Shown here: positions 35,601 to 42,166 of the stretch, piece by piece
Position numbering within the stretch: position 1 is the first letter of the stretch
Layout of the letters: every line of letters starts with the position of its first letter
From: Streptomyces fuscichromogenes
GTDB lineage: Bacteria > Actinomycetota > Actinomycetes > Streptomycetales > Streptomycetaceae
Direction of reading: 5' to 3'
Length of the DNA: 64,000 nucleotides
NCBI RefSeq assembly: GCF_014645815.1
Contig: NZ_BMML01000029.1
Coordinates: forward strand, 62,001-126,000
Notes under the pieces: model-generated
What the model saw: only the letters and a program-made list of their open reading frames with translations
Databases searched by the model: none
What the model was told of the DNA's origin: nothing
Translations under genes and position numbers: made by a program

Positions 35601-37916
35601 ACGGCCCTGCTGCCGGGCGCCGCGTTCGTGGAACTGGCGATCCGGGCCGGCGACGAGGTCGGCTGCGGCGCCGTCGACGAGCTGGTGTTCGAGGCTCCGC
35701 TACTGCTGACCGATCGGGACGTGCACCTCCATGTACAGGTGGGGGAGCCGGGCGGGGACGGCCGGCGCACGGTGGCGGTGCACGGCCGTGCCGTCGATGC
35801 CGGACCCGGTGCCGCCTGGACCAGGCACGTCAGCGGCACCCTCGCGCCGCCGGTCACGCCGGCCGCCTTCTGCCTGGCCCCGTGGCCACCGGCCGGCGCG
35901 GAGCCGGTCGACGCCGACCGGATCGCCCGCCTCTACGGGGACCTCGCGGGTGCCGGCTACCGCTACGGGCCGTCGTTCCAGGGCCTGCGGGCGGCATGGA
36001 CGCTGGGCGACACGGTGTACGCCGAGGTGGCGCTGCCGGACGGGCCACGGGCCGACGCGGCGCGGTTCGGCCTGCACCCGGCGCTGCTCGACGCCGCCCT
36101 GCATGGGACGGCGTTCCGGGACCGCGACGGTGATGTGCCTCTGCTGCTGCCGTTCGCCTACCGGGGCATGGAACTCCACGCCGGCGGTGCGTCGACGCTG
36201 CGGGTGTGCATCGCCCCGGACACCGAGAACGCGATCACCGTGCAGTTGGCCGACGCCGCCGGTGCCCCGGTCGCCTCCGTGCGGTCGCTGGTCTCCCGAC
36301 CGGTCGACCCCGAGCAGCTCGCCGCCGGCCCGGTCGCCGACCGGGTGTTCCTCGACGGCTGGACGGAGATCCCGGCGTCGGCCGACCGCCCGGCCGTCAC
36401 CCCGACCGCGGTGTCCACCGTGGCAGAGGTGCGGAGCCGGGCCGAGGGGAGCCAGGACCGGACCGGCACGCTGCTGCTCGACGTGCCCGCCGGCGACGTC
36501 CGGGAGGTCACCGGACACGTGCTTGCGATCCTGCGGGCGGTGCTGACGGAACCGGCCCTGGAGGGCACACGCCTGGTCGTGCGGACCGACGGCGCCGTCG
36601 CCACGGAGCAGCCCGATCCGGCGCAGGCGGCGGTGTGGGGTCTGGTCGGCTCCGCGCAGGCCGAGAACCCCGGCCGGATCCTCCTCGTCGACAGCGGGGA
36701 ACCGGTGAACGCGGTGCTGCCGGCGCTGATCGACGCGGACGAGCCGCAGGTGGCCGTCCGCGGCGACCGGGTGCTGGCCCGCCGGGTACGGCGCGCCGAT
36801 GCCACCGCGGCGCAGGCCCACCCGATCGACCCCGCCGGCACGGTGCTGATCACCGGCGGCACCGGCGCGCTCGGCTCGGCGGTCGCCCGGCACCTGGTCG
36901 CCGTGCACGGGGTACGCAGCCTCGTACTGGCCGGGCGGCGCGGCCCCGATGCAGACCGGGCCACGGACCTGACGGCGGAGCTGACCGCGCTCGGCGCGAA
37001 GGTCCGCATCGCCGCCTGCGACGTGGCCGACCGGGACCAGCTGGCCGCGCTGCTGGCGTCGGTCCCGGCCGATGCGCCGCTCACCGCCGTCGTGCACACG
37101 GCCGCAGTGCTCGACGACGGCGTCACCACGGCCATGACGCCCGAGCGCCTGGACACCGTGTTCCGGCCCAAGATCGACGCAGCGGTCAACCTCCACGAGC
37201 TGACCCGGGACCTGAACCTCACGGCGTTCGTGCTCTTCTCCTCCGGCGCGGGCGTGTTCGGAAATCCGGGCCAGGGCAACTACGCCGCCGCCAACTCCTA
37301 CCTCGACGCGCTGGCGCTGCGCCGGCGGGCCGAGGGACTTCCGGCGGTGTCGATGGCCTGGGGTCTGTGGACGCAGACCGACGGTATGACGGCCGGTCTC
37401 AGCGACGTAGACCGCCATCGACTCGGCCGGGGCGGCGCGACGGGGCTCAGCCCCGAGGAGGGTCTGGCCCTGTTCGACGCGGCCCTGCGGCTGGACGAAC
37501 CCGTGGTGCTGCCGATGCGCCTGGACTTCGCCGCCCTGGCCGACCGGGCGGCCGTCGGCCAGGTCGCGCCCGTGTTGCGGGGCCTGGTGCGCCGCCCCCG
37601 CCGGGCCGCCGGCGCCGAGGTGGACACCGAGACGTTCGCGGCGCGCCTGGCCGCCGCGACGGAACCGGAACAGGACGAGATCCTCCTCGACCTGGTGCGC
37701 GCCGAGGCGGCCCAGGTGCTGGGCCACTCCTCGCCGACGGTCCTTGACCCGGAGCTGGTGTTCACCGACATCGGCTTCGACTCACTGACCGCGGTGGAGC
37801 TCCGGGACCGGTTGGCGGCGCGCACCGGACTGCGGCTGCCGGCGACGTTCGTCTTCGACCATCCGACGCTACGGCTGCTCGGCGAGCAGTTGCGGCACGA
37901 ACTGGCGTCCCGGTGA
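29664..37916 (+). CDS. Modular type I PKS, terminal bimodule M7 and M8, no thioesterase
   Basis: The protein has 2750 residues from an ATG overlapping the previous stop (ATGA), behind AAGGCGGGG. The N-terminal docking helix (VVEALRASLIEN) matches that of the M4 protein. M7 is KS (about 29770-31040) - AT with YASH (31935-31946, methylmalonyl type) - ACP with no reductive domain, so it leaves a ketone; its ACP motif reads GFDST rather than GFDSL. M8 is KS (about 32814-34090) - AT with HAFH (34965-34976, malonyl type) - DH (HVAAGTALLPG, HPALLDAALH) - KR (VLDDG, NYAAAN) - ACP (GFDSL, about 37774), so it should give an alpha,beta-unsaturated thioester. The protein ends about 30 residues after the ACP core with no TE or reductase. 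Release is therefore assigned to the amide synthase encoded next. Confidence 0.95.
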   Translation: MTQTTDAKVVEALRASLIENDRLERENLRIRAASTAPIAIVGMACRLPGGVGSPEQLWEMVADGGEGISEFPTDRGWDLENLFHPDPEHPGTSYARAGGFLHEAGEFDAAFFGISPREALAMDPQQRLMLEISWEAFEHAGVDPLPLRGSDVGVFTGVTHHSYAGGLQPVPEELESVMGTGVSASVLSGRVSYVLGFEGPSVAVDTACSSSLVALHLAVQALRNGECSMALAGGVTVMPNPGVFVGFSRMRGMSEDGRCKSFAAAADGAGWSEGAGVLLVERLSDAERLGHRVLAVVRGTAVNQDGASNGLTAPSGPSQQRVIRQALANARLSTADIDAVEAHGTGTVLGDPIEAQALIATYGQGRERPLWLGSLKSNIGHAQAAAGVAGVIKMVMALQHGVLPQTLHVDAPTPEVDWSAGSVELLTAQREWPAVDRPRRAGVSGFGVSGTNAHVIIEEPPTAEAASVPGQPVVTGAHVPLVLSGRGGAGLAGQAERLHTFLADRPGLDLTEVARALATTRAALPNRAVVLATDHADALVRLRALVAGEPTPNVVTGRADATERVVFVFPGQGSQWIGMGTALLADSPVFAARMRDCAEALDPVTGWSLLDVLAGAPGAPSLDRVDVVQPASFAMMVSLAALWRAAGVTPAAVVGHSQGEIAAACVAGGLSLADAARVVALRSKAIAAGLSGRGGMVSLGTPVDEARALIGRWAGRIELAAVNGPASTVVAGEPAALTELIEEAERGGLRARRIDVDYASHTAQVEAIEAELTRSLAGLRPTRSQIPFYSTLYADRLDTAELDGDYWYGNLRGTVQFEAVTRRLIDDGMGAFVEVSPHPVLVPAIEETAQQARVAVTATGTLRRDEGGAQRVLTAMAALHVAATAVDWGTVLGGGPAEPLGLPTYNFRHRHFWLAGNYQAAGASRNTVHLPAEPVDTDSLAARLAGVSPAQRRAVLLDLVRAETAVVLGHETLDAVEPDLAFNQIGFDSTTAVELRNRLAARSGTDLPVTLLFDYPTPESLADHLTERLSDGLPAPTAATAVTAGAVRNDEPIAIVGMACRLPGGVESPEQLWDLVLDGREGISGFPTDRGWDLDNLFHPDPDHPGTSYSRHGGFVHDAGQFDADFFGISPREALAMDPQQRLMLEISWEAMERGGLDPADLRGKDIGVFTGVTYHNYAADVRNVPEELEGILAFGTSASVLSGRVSYTLGFEGPSVAVDTACSSSLVALHLAVQALRNGECSMALAGGVTVMTTPGIFVGFSRQRGMSADGRCKSFAASADGTGWSEGAGVLMVERLSDAERLGHRVLAVIRGTAVNQDGASNGLTAPNGPSQQRVIRRALANARLSASEVDAVEAHGTGTVLGDPIEAQAILATYGQGRERPLWLGSLKSNIGHAQAAAGVAGVIKTVMALRHGVLPRTLHVDERTPQVDWSAGAVELLTSRQNWPELDRPRRAGVSAFGVSGTNAHVILEQADTLPPAKVTLLDAELPVPMLVSARGKAALAAQARRLAAWLDAEPDLESSAVARTLAANRTALPDRAVVLAADRTAALAGLRTLGDGVVVGNASGAGRLAMVFPGQGSQRVGMGRELFSRFPVFRDAFEEVCAELDRHLHGHVSHAVRDTVLGESPAAARNLRGTAYAQAGLFALGVGLFRLWESWGVRPDIVAGHSVGEVVAAYVAGVFTLPDAAALVAARGRLMQALPDGGAMVSVAASEHRVRPLLGPGVDIAAVNGPASVVLSGDEDAVLAVAAALAADGVRTKRLEVGHAFHSARMEDMLADFRAVLATLTYHEPQLPVVSDVTGRIATAGRLTSPDYWVEHVRATVRFADCVDALAEHGVRTVLELGPDGTVSAMGRACLDDGGRVAFVPSLRRDEGEGRSVLTALATAHTRGVLVDWSTWLDGPTAPPVELPTYAFQHEHYWLLDTGRPADVASAGLADADHPLLGAMVELPGSGGVVFTSTLSLRRQPWLADHVAAGTALLPGAAFVELAIRAGDEVGCGAVDELVFEAPLLLTDRDVHLHVQVGEPGGDGRRTVAVHGRAVDAGPGAAWTRHVSGTLAPPVTPAAFCLAPWPPAGAEPVDADRIARLYGDLAGAGYRYGPSFQGLRAAWTLGDTVYAEVALPDGPRADAARFGLHPALLDAALHGTAFRDRDGDVPLLLPFAYRGMELHAGGASTLRVCIAPDTENAITVQLADAAGAPVASVRSLVSRPVDPEQLAAGPVADRVFLDGWTEIPASADRPAVTPTAVSTVAEVRSRAEGSQDRTGTLLLDVPAGDVREVTGHVLAILRAVLTEPALEGTRLVVRTDGAVATEQPDPAQAAVWGLVGSAQAENPGRILLVDSGEPVNAVLPALIDADEPQVAVRGDRVLARRVRRADATAAQAHPIDPAGTVLITGGTGALGSAVARHLVAVHGVRSLVLAGRRGPDADRATDLTAELTALGAKVRIAACDVADRDQLAALLASVPADAPLTAVVHTAAVLDDGVTTAMTPERLDTVFRPKIDAAVNLHELTRDLNLTAFVLFSSGAGVFGNPGQGNYAAANSYLDALALRRRAEGLPAVSMAWGLWTQTDGMTAGLSDVDRHRLGRGGATGLSPEEGLALFDAALRLDEPVVLPMRLDFAALADRAAVGQVAPVLRGLVRRPRRAAGAEVDTETFAARLAAATEPEQDEILLDLVRAEAAQVLGHSSPTVLDPELVFTDIGFDSLTAVELRDRLAARTGLRLPATFVFDHPTLRLLGEQLRHELASR

Positions 37917-37944
37917 CCGGGCGACCTGACAGAGGGGACCGACC

Positions 37945-38700
37945 GTGTTCACGGTGGACAAGTACCTCGAATACCTCGGCTACGCGCAGCGGCCGGCGCC
38001 GACCCTTCGGACACTGCGCGACGTGCACCGCCGGCACCTGAGCCGGGTGCAGTACGACACCCTGCACGCGCTGCGGCTCAATCCGGACAACATGGCCGAC
38101 ATGGACCTGGACGACACGTTCGACAACGTCGTACTCGGCGAGCAGGGTGGTATGTGCCTTCAGCTCAACACGCTGTTCGACCGGCTGCTGACCGGTCTCG
38201 GCTTCCGGGCGACGGTGGTGGCCGGCGGGACCTGGATCCCCGGCAACGTGTTCTACCCGGACCCGGAGCACATGCTGATGCTGGTCGACGTCGACGGCGC
38301 GCAGTGGCTCGCCGACGTCGGCCATGCGGGCGTGAGCTTCGTGGAACCGCTGCGGTTCGCCCCCGGCGTGCAGCAGCAGGACGGCTGCGAGTTCCAGCTG
38401 TTGCGGCAGGACGGCTACCACGTGCTGCAGACCCGCACCAAGGGCAGGGACTGGCGGATGACGTTCCGGTTCACCACGCGGCCGCGCACCCCGAAGGACT
38501 GGGACGGCGTCGGCGAGGGCCAGGGTCCCGGCGTGCTCGCCTCGGTGCGCCGCCGGCGCCGGGCCGTGCCCGGCGGCCAGGTCACGCTCACCAAGAACCT
38601 GTTCACCGTCGTCGAGGACGGCGTCGAACAGACCAGGCTGCTGCGCGACCCGGCGGACGAGCGGCACGTCATCGACACCTACTGGGAGGGCCGCGCGTAA
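37945..38700 (+). CDS. Amide synthase of the arylamine N-acetyltransferase family (RifF-like), macrolactam release
   Basis: This 251-residue protein starts at a GTG behind GAGGGG, 28 bases after the last PKS gene. It has the NAT fold signature: Cys71 in GEQGGMCLQLN, His109 in PEHMLML and Asp124 in LADVGHAG form the expected Cys-His-Asp triad. In ansamycin pathways such enzymes (RifF, GdmF and relatives) take the finished chain from the last ACP onto Cys and close the lactam with the aromatic amine of the AHBA starter. The position right after a TE-less terminal module supports that role over xenobiotic acetylation. The stop overlaps the start of the next gene (TAATG), so the two are translationally coupled. 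Family assignment is firm; the substrate is inferred. Confidence 0.9.
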   Translation: MFTVDKYLEYLGYAQRPAPTLRTLRDVHRRHLSRVQYDTLHALRLNPDNMADMDLDDTFDNVVLGEQGGMCLQLNTLFDRLLTGLGFRATVVAGGTWIPGNVFYPDPEHMLMLVDVDGAQWLADVGHAGVSFVEPLRFAPGVQQQDGCEFQLLRQDGYHVLQTRTKGRDWRMTFRFTTRPRTPKDWDGVGEGQGPGVLASVRRRRRAVPGGQVTLTKNLFTVVEDGVEQTRLLRDPADERHVIDTYWEGRA

Positions 38701-39926
38701 TGAGGTTCGGTCTGCTGTACGGCCTGCAACTGCCCCGGCCCTGGGGCCCGGACGCGGAGAGCCGGCTCTACCACGACGTCCTGGACCAGATCGAGCTGGC
38801 CGACCGGCTCGGCTTCGACAACGTCTGGTGTCCCGAGCACCACTTCCTGGAGGAGTACTCGCACCTGAGCGCGTCCGAGGTGTTCCTGGGGGCGGTCAGC
38901 CAGCGCACCCGGACCATCCGGATCGGGCATGCGGTGATGCTGATGCCACCGGCGTTCAACCCGACCGCCCGGGTGGCCGAACGGATCGCCACGCTGGACG
39001 TGCTGTCCGGCGGACGGGTCGAGTTCGGCACCGGGGAGTCCACCACGCCGACCGAGCTGCTGGGCTTCGGCATCGAGCGGGCCACGAAGCGGGACCAGTG
39101 GGCGGAGGCGGTGGACGCGGCCGCCCGGATGTTCGTGGAGGAGCCGTTCGCCGGCTACGACGGCGCGTACGTCTCGATGCCGATCCGCAATGTGCTGCCC
39201 AAACCGGTGCAGCGGCCGCACCCGCCGATGTGGATGGCCTGCGGCAACCGGGACGCCATCCGGCTGGCCGCCAACCGGGGCCTGGGCGCGCTGAACTTCT
39301 CCTTCTTCGGGCCGGCCGAGACCCGCAAGTGGGTGGACGCCTACTACGCCGGCATCGAGTCCGAGGACTGCGTACCGGCCGGGTTCGCGGTCAATCCGCA
39401 GATCGCCGCGACCATCCCGATGATGTGCCACCGCGACGAGGCCACCGCGGTGGAACGCGCCGTGGACGGCATCCAGTTCTTCAATTTCGGGCTCGGCTAC
39501 TACGGCGGCTTCGGCAGCCCCGCACCCGGTCACACCAACGTGTGGGAGGTCTTCCAGCGGGAGCGGGCCGGACGCGGCATGGACCGGGCCGCCTTCGGCA
39601 AGCTCGGCGGCCCCCTCGGAAATCCGGCGCGCGGCGCCGTCGGCACCCCGGAGCAGATCCGCGACCTGCTGCGCCAGCACGAGGAGGCCGGCCTGGACCA
39701 GGCGATCTTCCTGGTGCAGGGCGGCGGGATGCGGCACGAGGACGTGTGCGAGTCGCTGGAACTGTTCGCCGCCGAGGTGATGCCGGAGTTCAAGGAACGG
39801 CACGACAAAACGGAGCGGCGGAAAATGGAGCGCCTGCGGCCGGCCGTCGACGCCGCCCTGGCCCGGCGCGAGCCGGCCCGGACCGCCGACCCGGGCTACC
39901 GGGTGCTGCCGCGCAGCAAGCACTGA
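38700..39926 (+). CDS. Luciferase-like flavin-dependent monooxygenase, Baeyer-Villiger candidate
   Basis: This 408-residue protein starts at an ATG sharing a base with the previous TAA. It belongs to the bacterial luciferase-like superfamily (TIM barrel using reduced flavin): N-terminal MRFGLLYGLQLP strand, ADRLGFDNVWCPEHHF, the GHAVMLMPP strand, RVAERIATLDVLSGGRVEFGTG, and a C-terminal GTPEQIRDLLRQHEEAG segment. Luciferase-like monooxygenases are known in hygrocin/divergolide-type clusters, where one is held responsible for Baeyer-Villiger oxygen insertion into the ansa chain. M7 leaves a ketone in the chain, which would be a fitting substrate. The coupling to the amide synthase supports a pathway role. 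The precise reaction is inferred. Confidence 0.85.
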   Translation: MRFGLLYGLQLPRPWGPDAESRLYHDVLDQIELADRLGFDNVWCPEHHFLEEYSHLSASEVFLGAVSQRTRTIRIGHAVMLMPPAFNPTARVAERIATLDVLSGGRVEFGTGESTTPTELLGFGIERATKRDQWAEAVDAAARMFVEEPFAGYDGAYVSMPIRNVLPKPVQRPHPPMWMACGNRDAIRLAANRGLGALNFSFFGPAETRKWVDAYYAGIESEDCVPAGFAVNPQIAATIPMMCHRDEATAVERAVDGIQFFNFGLGYYGGFGSPAPGHTNVWEVFQRERAGRGMDRAAFGKLGGPLGNPARGAVGTPEQIRDLLRQHEEAGLDQAIFLVQGGGMRHEDVCESLELFAAEVMPEFKERHDKTERRKMERLRPAVDAALARREPARTADPGYRVLPRSKH

Positions 39927-39932
39927 GGAGGA
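39925..39932 (+). promoter_or_regulatory. Ribosome binding site deciding the kinase start
   Basis: GAGGAGGA overlaps the monooxygenase stop codon and lies four bases before an in-frame ATC (39937) and ten before a CTG (39943). No ATG, GTG or TTG is in frame in this stretch. The site indicates that translation starts here and not at the GTG 66 bases further on. Confidence 0.6.
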
Positions 39933-39936
39933 CGGC

Positions 39937-40818
39937 ATCTACCTGGGCATCGACATCGGCGGCAGCAAGGTTGCGCTGCGGGCCGAGCTGACCGACGGCA
40001 CCGTGCGGGAGACGGCATTCCGGTGGACCGCGACCTCCCGCGGCGTCGACGACGTGCGCGAACTGAGGGCACACGTCGCCGGCATGACGGCGGATCGGGC
40101 TTCGCTGCAAGGAGTCGGCATCGCGCTGCCGGCCACGGTGGACACCGACGGCATCGTGACGGCATGGCCCAACCGGCCGTGGTGGACCGGGCTGGACCTG
40201 CGCTCGCTGCTCTCCGACCTGTTCCCGGTGACCGGTGCCCGCTTCGGCGACGACGGCGACCTGGCCGCGGTCGCCGAAGCGGCGGCCTTCGGTGTGCGCG
40301 ACGTCGTCTACGTCGGGGTGGGCACGGGAATCGGCGGCGGCATCGTGCTGGACGGCCGGTCCTGCCCCGGCCTGGGCCGCGGCTCGTGCGAACTCGGGCA
40401 CATCGTGGTCGATCGCTCGGGACCGCCGTGCGTGTGCGGCCGGCGGGGCTGCCTGCAGGCAGAAGCGTCCGGTCCGGCGGTACTGCGGGCCGCCGGCCGG
40501 ACGCTGGGAACGAGTGTGACCTACGACGAACTGGCGCGCGGGTGGGCCGCCGGCGCGCCGTGGGCGGGTGCGGCGCTCGGCCACGCCGCCACCGTGCTGG
40601 CCACGGCGCTGGTCAGCGTGGCCGAACTGGTCCGGCCCGAGCTTCTCGTGGTCGGCGGTGGCTTCGCGGCGGGCCTGCCGGGCTTTGTCACCGGTATCGC
40701 CGACCGGGTGTCGGAGCTGGCTCGTCCCGGCCATCCGACCCCGCCGGTCCGCCCGGCTCTGCTGGGCGGGCTGTCCTCGCTGCACGGCGCCGTGCTGGCC
40801 GCCCGGGGGCTGGCCTGA
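39937..40818 (+). CDS. ROK-family sugar kinase, kanosamine kinase (RifN-like) candidate; non-canonical start
   Basis: ROK kinases phosphorylate sugars with ATP; in AHBA biosynthesis the ROK enzyme RifN phosphorylates kanosamine. The frame encodes the complete ROK signature: ATP-binding GIDIGGSK at the extreme N-terminus, GVGTGIGGGIV, the ELGH motif (about 40390) and the zinc-binding CVCGRRGC cluster (about 40432). The family N-terminus requires a start at about 39937, yet the codon there is ATC; CTG at 39943 is the alternative. The first ordinary start, GTG 40003, would delete GIDIGGSK. The length from 39937 is 293 residues, normal for the family. The neighbourhood of an ansamycin-like PKS argues for kanosamine over glucose as substrate; that is inference. 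Confidence 0.8.
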   Translation: MYLGIDIGGSKVALRAELTDGTVRETAFRWTATSRGVDDVRELRAHVAGMTADRASLQGVGIALPATVDTDGIVTAWPNRPWWTGLDLRSLLSDLFPVTGARFGDDGDLAAVAEAAAFGVRDVVYVGVGTGIGGGIVLDGRSCPGLGRGSCELGHIVVDRSGPPCVCGRRGCLQAEASGPAVLRAAGRTLGTSVTYDELARGWAAGAPWAGAALGHAATVLATALVSVAELVRPELLVVGGGFAAGLPGFVTGIADRVSELARPGHPTPPVRPALLGGLSSLHGAVLAARGLA

Positions 40819-40839
40819 CGGCGCCGTGGGAACGACCGC

Positions 40840-42027
40840 TCAGGCGGGCGGCGAGAACCGCACCGGCAGCTCGGACAGCGAACGCTGGAACGGGTTGGCG
40901 TTGCGGCCCACCTCGTCGGCCGGCTTGGCCAGCTCGATGTCCGGGAACCGCCGGAACAGCGTGTTGATGGCGATCTCGCCCTCCACCCGGGCCAGCGGGG
41001 CGCCGACGCAGAAGTGGATGCCGTACCCGAACTGGACGTGCATGGCCGAGTCGCGGGTGAGGTCCAGTTCCGTGCCGTCGACGTAGCGGCCCGGGTCGGT
41101 GTTGGCAGCCTCAAGGTCGAGCAGCACCTGGTCACCGGGGTGCATGTCCGCTCCGCCGATGGCGAAGTCCACGTTGACGAAGCGCACGTTGAACTGGCCG
41201 GGGCCGTCGTGCCGCAGCAGCTCGTCCACCCCGCGCAGGTCGATCTCCGGGCGCTCGCGCAGTTCCGCGGCCACCTCCGGCCGGGACAGCAGCGAGTGGA
41301 GGGCGTTGCCGATGAACCCGCTGGTCAGCTCGTAGCCGGCGATCACCAGCGCCCGGCAGCCGGCCACCAACTCGCTTTGGCTGAGGCGCTCTTCGCCGCT
41401 GGCCGCGACCAGGTCGCTGACCAGGTCGTTGCCGGGGGAGCGGCGTTTCTCCTCGGTCAGGTCCGCCATGTAGTCCCACAGCTGCGCGGCCGCGGTCTGG
41501 GAAGCGGCGATCGCCTCCGGATCGAAACCGGCGGCCAGCATCGCCTGCGCCTGGTGGTGAATCTGCTCCCGGTCGCTGGTCGGGATGCCCAGCAGCTCGC
41601 AGATCACCAGCAGCGGCAGCGGCACGGCCAGCGCCTGCACCAGGTCGGCACTGCCGTCGGCGGCGACCTCGTCCAGCAGTGAGTCGGTGATCTCCTGGAT
41701 CCGCGGCCGCAGCTGGTCCACCCGGCGTATGTTGAACACCTTGGTCAGCGGCTGGCGCAGCCGGGTGTGCGTCGGCGGGTTGCTGCCGATCACGGTGTCC
41801 TCGAACAGTCCGCTCAGCGGCGAGGCCAGCCCGTGCTCGGCGGCGAAGGCCGCGGGCGGGCTCAGCGCCGGATTCGACAGGCATTCCCGCACCTCGTCGT
41901 ACCGCGACACCAGCCATACCGGCATTCCGTTCAGGCTCACCCGTCTCGGCGGAACGTGCCGATTCCGTTCCGCTGCAATGGACTGTGGATCGAAGATCGG
42001 AAAATGCTCGCTCTGAATTTCGGTCAC
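40840..42027 (-). CDS. Cytochrome P450 monooxygenase
   Basis: This 395-residue soluble bacterial P450 is transcribed against the neighbouring kinase gene, the two stops lying 21 bases apart. The heme loop FGYGIHFCVGAPLAR (about residues 335-350) contains the thiolate Cys, and the K-helix has DELLR. The I-helix reads AGYELT (near residue 230): where most P450s have Thr directly after the acidic residue there is Leu, with Thr one place later. Such changes occur in macrolide-tailoring P450s that use substrate-assisted proton delivery. It probably oxidises the polyketide, but position and timing cannot be told. It diverges from the extender-unit operon across a 139-base region with an inverted repeat. 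Confidence 0.93.
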   Translation of the reverse strand: MTEIQSEHFPIFDPQSIAAERNRHVPPRRVSLNGMPVWLVSRYDEVRECLSNPALSPPAAFAAEHGLASPLSGLFEDTVIGSNPPTHTRLRQPLTKVFNIRRVDQLRPRIQEITDSLLDEVAADGSADLVQALAVPLPLLVICELLGIPTSDREQIHHQAQAMLAAGFDPEAIAASQTAAAQLWDYMADLTEEKRRSPGNDLVSDLVAASGEERLSQSELVAGCRALVIAGYELTSGFIGNALHSLLSRPEVAAELRERPEIDLRGVDELLRHDGPGQFNVRFVNVDFAIGGADMHPGDQVLLDLEAANTDPGRYVDGTELDLTRDSAMHVQFGYGIHFCVGAPLARVEGEIAINTLFRRFPDIELAKPADEVGRNANPFQRSLSELPVRFSPPA

Positions 42028-42104
42028 GGCGTGATGCTAGCAACGGGATACCAGGAAAATTGGTGTTCCGGGGTGCAGTGAGGGGGTCTCCGGTGAGTGG
42101 ATAG

Positions 42105-42156
42105 GGGGTTGTTCCGACGGCGCCCGCCAGAGCAGTGTTGGCCTGTTGACAACCCC
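42105..42156. promoter_or_regulatory. Inverted repeat in the P450 / CCR divergent promoter region
   Basis: GGGGTTGT (42105-42112) and ACAACCCC (42149-42156) are perfect 8-base inverted arms 36 bases apart, in the only divergent intergenic region of the biosynthetic locus. The right arm ends ten bases before the CCR ATG. This could be an operator for the cluster regulator, but no protein can be assigned to it from sequence alone. Confidence 0.35.
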
Positions 42157-42166
42157 TGAAATAAGG

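Noticed and set aside
37700..37916. Possible thioesterase at the end of the last PKS
   Set aside because: The protein ends about 30 residues after the ACP core; no GxSxG or alpha/beta-hydrolase sequence is present.
40003..40818. ROK kinase starting at GTG 40003
   Set aside because: This start would remove the GIDIGGSK ATP-binding motif and has no good binding site, whereas GAGGAGGA precedes 39937.
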